Source of the DNA: Allodiplogaster sudhausi
Lineage: Eukaryota > Nematoda > Chromadorea > Rhabditida > Diplogasteridae
NCBI GenBank assembly: GCA_945643635.1
Contig: CALZFC010000009.1
Span: 5,879,001-5,943,000, forward strand
Reading direction: 5' to 3'
DNA length: 64,000 bases
Shown here piece after piece: positions 24,301-34,053 of the stretch. Numbering within the stretch: position 1 is the first letter of the stretch; every line of letters begins with the position of its first letter. The position numbers were made by a program, and so were the translations under genes. The notes beneath the pieces are model-generated. The model searched no databases, had not been told where the DNA came from, and saw only the letters and a program-made list of their open reading frames with translations.

Positions 24301-27300
24301 ATCTCGCAACCGATTCGGCAGCCAGGCTCTCGTGCCAGTCGACAGACAGGGAAGACGCAACTACGAGTACGACAGGGAGTACCACGGCGAGGACGCGCGC
24401 GGCTTCGACGCCCGCACCCGTTACGACGGCGGATACTGGACAGAGCGCGGCGGAGGAGGGGGCGGCGGCTTCGCGGGCATGTCGCCTCGCTCGCGCACCC
24501 TCGCGCGCTCCCAGGAGTGGTATCCGAAGGGCGCGCCCGGCGGCGGAAGCACGAGTCCGCGCGGCCACCGCAGCGGCGGTGGAATGTCTCCCAGGTCCGC
24601 TGACTCCTCTGGGCGCAAGCATCTCAGCATCAGCGTCGATCGGACTGGACGCGAGAAGCGCGCGAGCGGCGGACAAGGCTTCTCGTTTGGCAGGAAGGAC
24701 GAGCCGAGTCCTCGCTCGGGCGTCTACTCCACTCGAGACGACTTTGGCCGCAATGAGTTCGGCGCTGCGGCAGCGGCTAATGTTGGCGGACTTGGCGGAG
24801 GCGGAAGGAGATACGAACAGGACTGGAGTGCTACTGGCGGTGGCGGCGCTGGCGGAGGTGGGCATCGCAGCTACTACTCCAGCGGCTACCATCACGAACG
24901 TCAGAGCGCGGGCGGCGCAGGGAATGCAGCAGCCGCGTCAACTGGCGGCGGCGGATTCATCAAGCGTGCGCCGCCGACCGGCAAACCGCTCGGTCCTGGC
25001 GCCCCCTTCGCTGCCGGCGGCCCTCAGCCACCTCGCCGCCACTACAAGGTGCGCTGCTGCTGCTTCTCTTTCACGTGGCCGCCATGGAGTCTCGAGCCCG
25101 TCGAGCCGCCGCAGCCGCTCTACACGCGCAACATCTGAGAGAAAGGACATTTCTATGCTGCGACCGAGACAAGTTATCATTATCTAACATTCATATATTT
25201 TCATATGTTCAAATCGGTTATTTTTCGTATCATCTTAACTTCACTAACTCTCTCGTTTTTGCTCAGCCATCTTGTTTCTTTTCTTGAAGAAAGAGTATCC
25301 TCAAAATATATCACTGCCTGAGCATATAGTACATATATTAAAAAACACAGAAAGTTGCTCGTTATTCATGGTTTGTTTTCTTGCGGTGTTATCTCTACTT
25401 TCTAGCACTTTTTACTGCTCATCGCCATTTCCTGCGCACTTGTGCAGTTTGCTTTTAACCGTGCGCTATGATTATTGCCTCATTTGCATGACATCATACA
25501 TTGTTGCCCAAATTCTCTCTTTTTAAATGTCCTTTCTCATAATTGTTTGCATGCTAATTACAGTAAATGTAGGATAAATCTTTTGTGCCATAACTCTCTA
25601 GTTTTCATGCATCAATGAACATTGTTCCGTGCAAGATGAAAAGCAGGAAAAATGCACGACATAATGCAAAGCGGTTGGTACCAAAGTTACATGTTTTTGT
25701 TACTGATTTTCTTTTATCGTTTAATTTCTTTTTTATATCAATGTGTCATTTTCATGTTGTCTATTTGAGGAGCGTGATGAGAACGTGTACAGCGGAGGCT
25801 ACGATTATGCAGAGGATGATTCGGGAAGGGAGAAGTATAGTATGATGGAGTTTGCTCTACTCTACTTCCGGCAGCCTCGTGGCGGAGATCGTCAGTTTTT
25901 TTTCTTCTTGATTTTTTTTAATGCAAGCGAAAGACTAGAGAATATTCGCTTGACAATTTAAAGCCTAAAGTTTTAAAGTTTAAAGCATATTAGCTTTCTA
26001 ACAACGAGCACTTATACGAAATCCATTTCGCTGTATTCATTTTGTAGTATTTTCCTCTTCGCACTCTTCTCTCACTCAGATGACATCTTCGTCATCCTCT
26101 AATGCGATTCTCATCATGTATTTCATTATATCGCCTACAGCGAACCTTTTGGCGGAAGTTTAAGTGGAATTGTTTCTTACAATGAGAAATCCGAAAAATG
26201 TTTTTGAACGAAAAGTTAGGGAGCCCCAATTCGTTAAGCTTCTCTGTACAATTCGGCGTACAAAGCACAATTGAAGTAATCGTAGTAATTCGTCACTTCA
26301 AGAATGCAGTTGCCCTTTCCGTTGCATTCCTATTTGCTTCTCTCGTTCTCTATTTCACCCGCTTTCTCGTCTCAACACTTTTGCTTTTCCTCATTCTGGC
26401 AATCCCTTTCTTTATTGTTGAATGTGAAACAGTTATTACACTGCTCTTTCTCACTAGCATTTGTCCTTCAAGAGGGACGCTTGACGCTTATTTGGAGAGC
26501 TGAAAATATATATCTTGCAAAATGTGCGAATGCAAATCTTTGACATACGAGCGATGTAGAACTTCATCAGCAAAGTATTCATCAATATGCTCATCTTCCT
26601 ATTTACTTGTATCAGCTTACAGAGTGATAGCTTCATCCCGCAACCTCGTACTTGGGGCGGACTTGATAATCCCGCTGTCTATCGATAATCCCCTCTCCTT
26701 TTCCGTTGACCCTGTTAACAACGTGAATAAGGAGAGCGAGTGGCTATCTGGGGCGATATGTTTAGTCGTTTTGAGCTCACATCGCCTTTTGCGCGTTTGA
26801 AGCGTCCATGTCAAGGGCATTTACACGCTTGCGCGCACTAGCAAACATGCTTGCAGTGGCTGAGAATGGGAATGACGGAGAGAGAAAGGGAGAATGAAAG
26901 TGATAAAGAGAGTGAGGAAGGGAGAGAGAGAGAGAAGAAGAAGAAGCTAGAATTGCGGACTAACGAGGTGTCAAAGGTCGCGACTGCGACAGCAGTGATA
27001 CTCATCTTCCGCCGCAGCCTCGCATTGTTTACGATGCATTGCTAGGCTTTGCACGGTGGCGCTCTTTTATGACTGGCGCGCGAATGACACAAAGCTACGA
27101 ATCGTATGCAGGCCAACGTTAAAATCGGCGTAAGAATAGTTCCAGTTCGTTAGAATTACAAAGAAGATGCCACGGGGAAAATGGAAGGAAGGAAAGAATA
27201 TGCTTATAGGAAAGGACTGGACGTGGAAGGAGGTAGCGACGAAGCTGAAATGGACCGAGAAGCCGATGCAGAACTCATTGTTACGATTCGAGAATCAAGA

Positions 27301-29069
27301 GACGAACAAGATGGCGTGCGACAGCTTCATCTGTAGGAACTAATGCACTTACGGATTGATATAGTTTATACATCAAAAAGCCGAAATTTGCTTTAGGTGA
27401 TAGAAAAAGTGCTGCATTTACTTGGTGAAATGAACATTCAGGCATCATGAAGTTTATGTGCGATGAGCCTCTGAAGCGCGGCGAGACCTTCACGGACGTC
27501 GTCTACAAGCTGATGCTCTCGTTGCGCAAGTGCGAGCCGCTCAGAGATGAAGTCTACTGCCAGCTCATTCGACAGAACACTGCAAACTGGGCTGAGAAGT
27601 CAGCTTTTGTCATTTGTTTAAAAATAAAAAAAATTTAGATTAAATTAAATTTTACAGTACAATTAAATATTTAGTCCCGAAAGCGCTGCCCGAGGCTGGC
27701 GACTCTTCTCGATCATCACTGCATTCTTTGATTGCTCGAAGACACTGCGACCGTATCTCATGAAGCATCTCACAGAAATGGCCAACGATGATCGCCGCAC
27801 ATTCCATGGTTTGTAATACTTAGAATTTTGTTTAGTCTGATTTGTAAATAAAATAATTAATTAATGTTTAATTAAGCAACGGCAAAGTTGATAATTAATT
27901 TTATTTTAAATGTTAACTTAAGCAACGGCTGAGCAGTGCTTGTCCAACCTCAACAAGACCTTCCGCTACGGCGGCCGCAAGTTCCTGCTGAGCGGCGTCG
28001 AGATCGAGGAGCTTACGGTTTGGATCCCCTTGCCGATATTACGAAAGATAATGGACAGAGAATGAGATGAAGCGTCCTTTTTCAGAAGGGGAAACGTCTA
28101 AAAAGGCAGCTGTACGTCGTGCCTGGCGGACATCGACGCGTCATCAACACGACATCCGTCACCGTTGTCGAGGAGGTCGTCCGCGACCTCTGCGGCCAGC
28201 TTAACATTCGCAGCGTCGTCGAACAGCAAGAATTCTGCCTATGCGCTATCATCGATGGAGGTGGGAATTTCTTTTTTCTTTAGAGTTTAATGATTTTATA
28301 ATATTGCACAGGTATGCCAAAATAACGTTTGAAAGTAATATAACATAAAATAATAATTGCTTGTCAAAGAAAAAAAGTAATGTATTTCAGACAAGGAGAA
28401 GGAGACGATCGTCGCATCGAACGACGAGTACATCCAAGACATTTGCACCGAGCTCGAGCATCGCGGCGTCGCCTTCTCCTTCGAGCTGCGCCGCTTCGTC
28501 TGGCTCCAGCCACTCCGACTCGACTCCGCCTTCTACATCGACGCCATGTTCTTCCAGGCGAGTAGGCCTTATCGATTGAATATGTCAAACCGGCTTATTG
28601 TTGTAAATATTTAGTGCTCATCCGCCTTTATGTTCAGATCTTGCCCGACTACCTCAAAGGCCTTCTCATCACGCCCCAATCGAATGGCCAGCTAAGCTCG
28701 TCAACTCTCGTGCGTCGACTGCTTTCTTGATTCGAATTAGAGAGCCTTTCTTTTTCAGGATGACATTGCTCGCCTTGGCGCCTACATCTATCTTTCTTCG
28801 GAAGAAGATCGTAGCCAACCGCTGACAACGTGCGTTTAATTATTTGTTATTTTCATATTTAATTCGTACGATTTACCAAAAAGTATTTAATAAAAATAAA
28901 AAAAGAGTAGATAATTGTAGCCAATCGGTGACGCGCGTGCTGCCGCTGACGGCCGTCCGCTCGCGACTCATCTCAACGGACAAGTGGATGGAACGCATTG
29001 AGCGGAAGCTACGCACTCTTGACCTCGAGGACATCTCGCCGAGTCACGCTCGTGCTGCCTTCTTAGGCA

Positions 29070-29107
<38 letters not shown>

Positions 29108-29889
29108 CAGAAAGATAGAAAGACAGAGAAATTTTGTAGCAGTAACCTTTCGTTCAAAAGTGCAAGATATACTCTTCATATTTCGTTCAACTTCTTATGA
29201 AGGAAAAAAGCTGGCATAGTATCCAAATGTCACAAGCTAAGATATTCCGATCTTCAGAGCTCGTCGAAAAGTGGCCATCCTTTGGCGCCGCTTTCTTCTT
29301 TGTTTTGTCTGCAGGAGAAGAGGACCGCGAGGTTTTTGAGTCTTAATAATTGATTCGTTTTGCCCTGAAGCTAAAGTTGTCAGTATTAATTAGCTTGTTA
29401 CAGGTCGGCGAAGTGTTGCTGTCGATCAACCGCGTCGGCCTGCGCATCATGTCGCCCGACAACTATCGACTGCTCGCAGAGTACTCGTTGTCTTCGGTTC
29501 GTTCTCTCTCTCACGCATATACACACACCCTTCAGAATCTCTCATGATATTCCATCCACTAACCATAGACCAAGATGATTCCGACTCTCGCAGATTGGTT
29601 CGATGAAACGCTACGAACGAGCGCCCGGCCAGTACTTGGACGTTAACGTGCGTGGAGGCAACCGCGACCTCAAGTTGACCTTCCACTCTGATAAGGTAGA
29701 GTTTTTCATTTAGTAATCGTACCATTGCCAGCGTATCGACGAATCTTCTTTATTTCCCAAATTTAAATTAAACACAACTTTTTACTGAATCAGGTCCGTG
29801 AAATTGCCCGACTGCTCGGTCACTACACCTTCGTGTACAACTCTCGTAAACGCGGAGCGCTAAACAAGTCGGATATGGCCCGTGGATAG
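10473..29889 (+). CDS. MYO15: Class XV-type unconventional myosin (motor-IQ-MyTH4-FERM-SH3-MyTH4-FERM)
   Basis: About 65 exons give roughly 2,950 residues. The start ATG at 10473 directly follows a 3' splice site. Motor exons run 10473-14038 (18 exons): P-loop GESGSGKS (11.18 kb), switch I KNCSSTRLG (11.39 kb), switch II DYTGFE (12.64 kb), and the relay/converter signatures FVRCIRANRE and IRLRRAGF (13.7-13.85 kb). Exon 19 (14176-14362) holds two IQ motifs. MyTH4-1 is at 15.13-15.6 kb. A Pro/Gln/Met-rich linker spans 16.1-20.8 kb. The FERM-like module begins with PWKLTIRKEMFLPGE, nearly identical in vertebrate MYO15A, and runs 20.77-21.73 kb. SH3 is at 21.84-22.13 kb. A Gly/Arg-rich exon is at 24.05-25.05 kb. 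MyTH4-2 (25.77-28.0 kb) and FERM (28.09-29.9 kb; ILPDYLKGL) follow. The vertebrate 1,200-residue N-terminal extension is absent. Unresolved joints: before 24049, around 27.16-27.19 kb, and optional exon 18270-18336. Four introns start with GC. It is presumably an actin motor in cell protrusions; C. elegans hum-4 is the likely relative. Confidence 0.92.
14142..14181 (+). promoter_or_regulatory. Inverted repeat enclosing the myosin exon 19 splice acceptor
   Basis: TCGTGCCTAGT (14142-14152) pairs perfectly with ACTAGGCACGA (14171-14181) across an 18-nt loop. The right arm contains the 3' splice site ACTAG|GC of the exon coding the IQ motifs, so the folded pre-mRNA would bury the acceptor. That it regulates splicing is inference. 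Confidence 0.5.
23177..23219 (+). repeat. (GA)n microsatellite in myosin intron
   Basis: Nearly pure GA repeat of about 40 bases in the long intron between the SH3 exon pair and the Gly-rich exon. Pyrimidine-rich blocks follow at about 23370-23500. Confidence 0.9.
24049..25048 (+). other. 333-codon Gly/Arg/Ser/Tyr-rich exon of the myosin
   Basis: A single open 1,000-base stretch ends in a consensus donor (TACAAG|GTGCGC) in phase 0, matching the next exon (25770-25890), which begins MyTH4-2. It is full of Gly runs, RGG-like and SPR/SxR motifs (GMSPRSRTLARSQEWYP) and Tyr residues, so it should be disordered. The acceptor I chose (CTCCAG|G at 24048) needs a phase-2 upstream exon. The preceding identified exon (22841-22882) ends in phase 0, so a small exon is missing from my model, or translation of a shorter isoform starts at ATG 24032. 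The other two frames also stay open for long stretches because of GC content; this frame was chosen for the donor match and its less repetitive acidic/basic segments. Confidence 0.65.
29071..29104 (+). repeat. (GA)n microsatellite just after a GC donor in the myosin
   Basis: Pure GA repeat beginning within about 10 bases of the proposed GC donor at 29067. If that donor were not used, the repeat would be read as Arg-Glu codons up to a GT donor near 29133. Confidence 0.9.
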
Positions 29890-30599
29890 AAAGTTTGAAA
29901 TCGAATATGAAATCATCACCATGTCTATTCATCACGCCTATTGTGTGCTGCTTCATTTTTTGTCGAAAAATCATTTCAAATTTTTTGTACTTTCTGATGA
30001 AAACAAACGTACTATCGAATTATCCTAGCTGCTTACATATTACGTATGTACGTATAGTTCGGAATGTATACTGCCAGTAAGAAAGAATAGAATAACATAT
30101 CTCTATTTGTAGCAGACCCTAGGATCATATAGGTTTTTGGCTAAAAGATCATATTTCATATATGTTTATTCAGCGCATGCCTGCAATTTATCGGCATCAT
30201 GAAATTATTAATGAGATGCAATTAAATACCTAAATATTTTAGTAACGGTACCGGAATAATTTTAAACTGTATTTATGAATTGAAATTGCGATTGCAGATA
30301 AAGCAATCCCATCACATGGATCAACAATCAGTAGGCGAAGATGCTGTTAATCATATAATTTCGCAACCTACGTTAATCTAAAATGGATTTATAAAGCGCA
30401 TATGCAAGAATAAGACGGGTCTTTCTATTAAATTGTGGTGACGGCCTAATTTTTAAATCTATAGCAATAACAGCTATGCAATTTAAACGCGTCATTAAAT
30501 CAATCCTAAACACGAAGAACAAATAATTAGCCGGAGTAAGTAGAATTATGCATGAAATCTTAAGAAATGATGCACAACAGAAATCCCGCACTCACACGG
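29890..30599. other. 3' flank of the myosin gene; no gene seen
   Basis: AT-rich DNA between the convergent 3' ends of the myosin (plus) and the 232-residue gene (minus). No coding frame, repeat or RNA gene was recognised. Confidence 0.6.
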
Positions 30600-31848
30600 T
30601 TATCTTCTCTTTGCTTTGCAACTGGATTGTCGAGTGAGGGAGCGAGTGATCGGTCGATGAGACGCCGCTGCTGCGACAATTTTCTGAAAAAAAATTTCTT
30701 TTGCTTTCCTAATTTCTATTCAGATATCTTAATTAACAGAGAAAGTCCTAGGTGTCAAAATGAAGAGAGACTCTTTTCACAACTAACCGCAATCTCTCGG
30801 CTGTCCTTCGTGCCCATCGAGAAGGCAGCACGGCGGCTTCTCAGTGCACGGCGCAGCGTCTTGATGTTAGAGAATCGCCTGATGACGGCGTCCTCTCTCG
30901 GACTCGTCTGCATCGAGTTTGAGCGGCTCTCCAATTCTACCTCGTCGTCCGCGAAGTCGACATTCATCTCGGTCTCTCGGCCTGTGGCGACTCAATTCAT
31001 TCAAAAATAAAAATAATAAATGCCCATCCCACATTCGGGTCTATCACTGCAGTATTCAGAGGTAATTATCGGGCATTGTTGACAATATAACTGACCAGAT
31101 GAAGGGCTAGACAGTGGCGAAAGCGATGGAAGTGCTATCTGATCGATCTCGATTGCCTCATTCGTGCCTACACCTAGCAGTTGTAACTACATTTATTATG
31201 TTTAAAACATTTTCAGTTTCAATTATAGAATGTTTGGCTTTACCGCTAGCTTTTCGATTTGCTTAAAATTTTTTAATTAAATCAACCATAAAATGAATAA
31301 AATGCATATACCGAGAAGATGCGTATAGCTGAGAACGATGGCCTTTGCTGTAGAGATGAGAAGGACGTCTCTTGTTCGTAGAAAGTCGCTGTTCCGCTCC
31401 GCTTGTTCAATCATTTGCAGCACAGCCAGCACTGCCTTCTAAAGCGATCACTTCTCGTCAGCAATTCGAATTTCGCCGCAAAGCAAAGTATGTATAACCA
31501 GGGAGAATAAAATATGATCATTATGAAGAAAGACCTCTTTCTCTTGAAGGTCTGCAGAAGGTTTGACGGCGAGCATCTCGTTGAGACGAAGGAAGAGACG
31601 ATCACTGACAGTCCTCGATTCGGACGGGCACAACATCTGCACCTTTAGAAGAATAAAGTTGCAAGAAACAAAGGCTAACTATTAGCATTAAAGCATTAAA
31701 GAATGGAAATACTTTCAAGATAGGAAGAAAGAAAAAATACCATGTCAAGCGGCGACTGAAACTGCTCGCGAAGTGCTTGAAGCCGTGCTCGAATGTTCAT
31801 CGCTCCAGCCATGCGTCGCTCGCCAAATGAAGAGGACACTTTCATCAT
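30600..31848 (-). CDS. Uncharacterised protein, 232 residues, six exons
   Basis: Exons 31741-31848, 31535-31642, 31312-31438, 31096-31173, 30788-30981 and 30600-30683 join in perfect phase with consensus sites, ending KAKRR then TAA. The start is ATG ATG at 31848, a short way after a CTTACAG acceptor (possible spliced-leader site). The first three exons encode a helical, hydrophobic/charged N-terminal domain (FLRLNEMLAVKPSADLQEKE, LQMIEQAERNSDFL). A Ser/Pro linker follows (PSLSPLSSPSS), then an acidic patch (FADDEVELESRS) and a basic tail with Ser sites of basophilic-kinase type (RRFSNIKTLRR). There is no signal peptide or membrane segment. I cannot assign a family. The clean splicing makes a real gene likely. 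Confidence 0.7.
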
Positions 31849-32475
31849 AACATACGGCGAGTTTGCTGTAAGAAGTTGCGACGTTTTGTATCACGAACAT
31901 TTCTATCAAAAAGTCTTTTGAACTGTCGAATGTCGACTACAAAGAGTAAAAAGTACGAAGGAGAGAGCAGGAGGGAACCAGGAAGGTGTAGTAGAAATAA
32001 GGAACATGCAGAAACAGCCCTTTAGCGTAACAGATGGAGAGTGAAATGCCAGGTGGAGGGCTCCTCCTATTGATTTGTCATTCAATTTTGTATTCGGCGT
32101 ATTTTGACTGCTGTGCAGAAAAAGAGTCACGCCATGACGTCAACATTAATTTGCTGCATATTTTTAAAGGGTACGCCGGACGAAAATTGAACACTTGACA
32201 TGTTAATAAAAGAACAAAGAACAATGATGAAAATGAATGTTAATAAGATGAAGAAGTCTTGAGATGCATTTTTCTGTTTGAATCGGTTTGATAATGTTCA
32301 GGAAGTGCCCCGAAGGCCGATGGCAGCGCCCCTATCGCCAGTCTCAATCTGATCGCTACTCTCTCTCTCTCTTGCCCCAGGCGATGGTCTGATAAAATAA
32401 GAGAGAAAACTGTGAGACGCCGTAATGCTAAAGCTTTGTGGGAAATGAGAGGAAAACGAAGGAAGAGAAGTCGAC

Positions 32476-32478
<3 letters not shown>

Positions 32479-32517
<39 letters not shown>
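32479..32517 (+). repeat. (GA)n microsatellite
   Basis: Pure GA repeat within a purine-rich stretch. A second block lies at about 32808-32852. Confidence 0.9.
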
Positions 32518-32521
<4 letters not shown>

Positions 32522-32812
32522 AAGAAGGAGAAAGTAGAGAGTATAAAAAGAGAACTAGAGAACGGGAGAACGAGAATAGAGAGAAATGACCATTCCGTTT
32601 AAGGTGTGAGGGGGAGGGGAGAAGAAGAGAGAAGGAAAAGGCATGAGTCAGCGTTTCGGGCTTCAGGCACTGTTGGGAGAGTTGCGCAGCAGCAACACTA
32701 ATATCGTGCCGTTCAATGCCTGGAGGCGAAGAGAGGAGTGAAGGGGAAGGAGGGGGATGGAGACAGAGACTGATGGATGGACGAAGAGGAATCAATGATG
32801 GGAAAGAGAGAA

Positions 32813-32859
<47 letters not shown>

Positions 32860-32962
32860 GGACTATGTTGTTGCAGCAAAAGAATGGGCCTGATTGTGAG
32901 CAGAGGTGGGCTGAGTGGAATGACATCATCATCTCTGCTATACGAAAATTGTTATTCTTGAT

Positions 32963-33450
32963 CAGGGATTTATCGAATTTAAACCCTTCTTACCGGAATT
33001 CGAAATTCGGAGGAAAAAGTGTCGCAATTCGAAATTCGGTATTCCGAGCAATTATTACAGGTTCGCCAAAGAGGTACATACGTATATTTGAAAAAGGCTC
33101 CAATTCACTGATTGATTAGACTTCGCGAAGACTATCAATGAAGGAGGAACGGTTCATAGGCTATCAGATAGACACAGTCAAATCATACATACGTGGTAAC
33201 AGGAAGACTCGGAGGATAACATGGTTTAATTCAGAAGCATTGTCAACTTCAAGGACCGAAACCAACCGCCCACGAAGAGCCAAAAATGGAAAACTAGCCC
33301 GAAATGCCAAGAAAGTAAAGCGAGAATGACATGAACAAGTGGCTTTGCTAATGAGGGGATACATATTTTCACACCGGAATAGTTTCATACATAATCGACA
33401 AAACGTGCCGGAATTTGAAATAAGGATTTCAGAATTCCATTAATCCCCTG
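32963..33450. repeat. Possible hAT-type MITE remnant
   Basis: The ends are imperfect inverted repeats beginning CAGGG (left CAGGGATTTATCGAATTT; right end reversed CAGGGGATTAATGGAATT). The flanking 8-mers TTCTTGAT and TTCTGCAT agree at 6 of 8 bases, as in an eroded 8-bp target duplication. Inside are two copies of AATTCGAAATTCGG. No transposase frame is present. Confidence 0.4.
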
Positions 33451-34053
33451 TTCTGCATCATATTTATTTGAGATGTCTTCCTCCTAATGTTCATATCTCT
33501 CTTGCTCTCTCATACATTCAGGCCGGAAAGTGTCCATGAAAGAATGTGCATTAACAAGAAAGATGGGTAAAGATAAAAAGTCAGTGACAATTGCTCATCG
33601 ACATCTTCTATCGAAACGTCTAACATCTTTCGTGCTAATGTACACAGTCTTTCTATCTTGTTCTAGCTCATCGACTTATGAGCTTAAATGATCTCTCTTT
33701 CACTTTCTCAATGTCTTACTCTCCATCTCTCACACTCTCTCTCACACTTTCTAAAACTTAATCTCTCTCACTCTCTCTAAATTTATCGGGTGGACACTGC
33801 GAGAGAGGCGGAGAACGCCTCCGTGGAATTTGTGTTAAAACGAGAGAAAAAAATGAAGACCATGCGATCTATTCGAAGATAAAGATGGTATTATTTCAAA
33901 TGATTTTCCCCTCCTACTCACGCCTTTTAACTGTTTTTGCTTGGCTACTTTGCCAACTTGTATTTAAAAGTGTGTTACTGTTTTTATAGCTGCGATCTTA
34001 AGAAACATTTTTATATTTTTAGTATTAAAAAAAATATTCAATTAAAATTGCAG

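Larger units (their letters stand above)
31849..34053. other. Divergent intergenic region with (GA)n tracts and a possible MITE
   Basis: It lies between two divergently transcribed genes, so it probably holds both promoters. It contains pure (GA)n blocks at about 32479-32517 and 32808-32852 in a purine-rich stretch, and a possible 488-bp transposon remnant at 32963-33450. The minus-strand open frame over the GA tract is a low-complexity artefact. Confidence 0.55.

Noticed and set aside
23265..24302. 345-codon minus-strand frame opposite the myosin intron and Gly-rich exon
   Set aside because: Low-complexity Arg/Glu/Leu/Ser composition from GA/CT repeats; no motif and no splice logic.
24282..25187. 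301-codon open frame overlapping the Gly-rich myosin exon
   Set aside because: Shadow frame in GC-rich sequence (Ala/Ser/Arg-rich); the other frame ends at a donor matching the next MyTH4 exon.
29067..29132. Reading the myosin exon through the GA repeat to a GT donor near 29133
   Set aside because: It would insert an Arg-Glu run into a conserved FERM segment; the GC donor at 29067 gives gap-free alignment with MYO15A (ARAAFL-E-LVEKWPSFG).
32298..32879. 193-codon minus-strand frame (Ser/Leu repeats)
   Set aside because: Translation of a (GA)n/(CT)n tract, not a gene.
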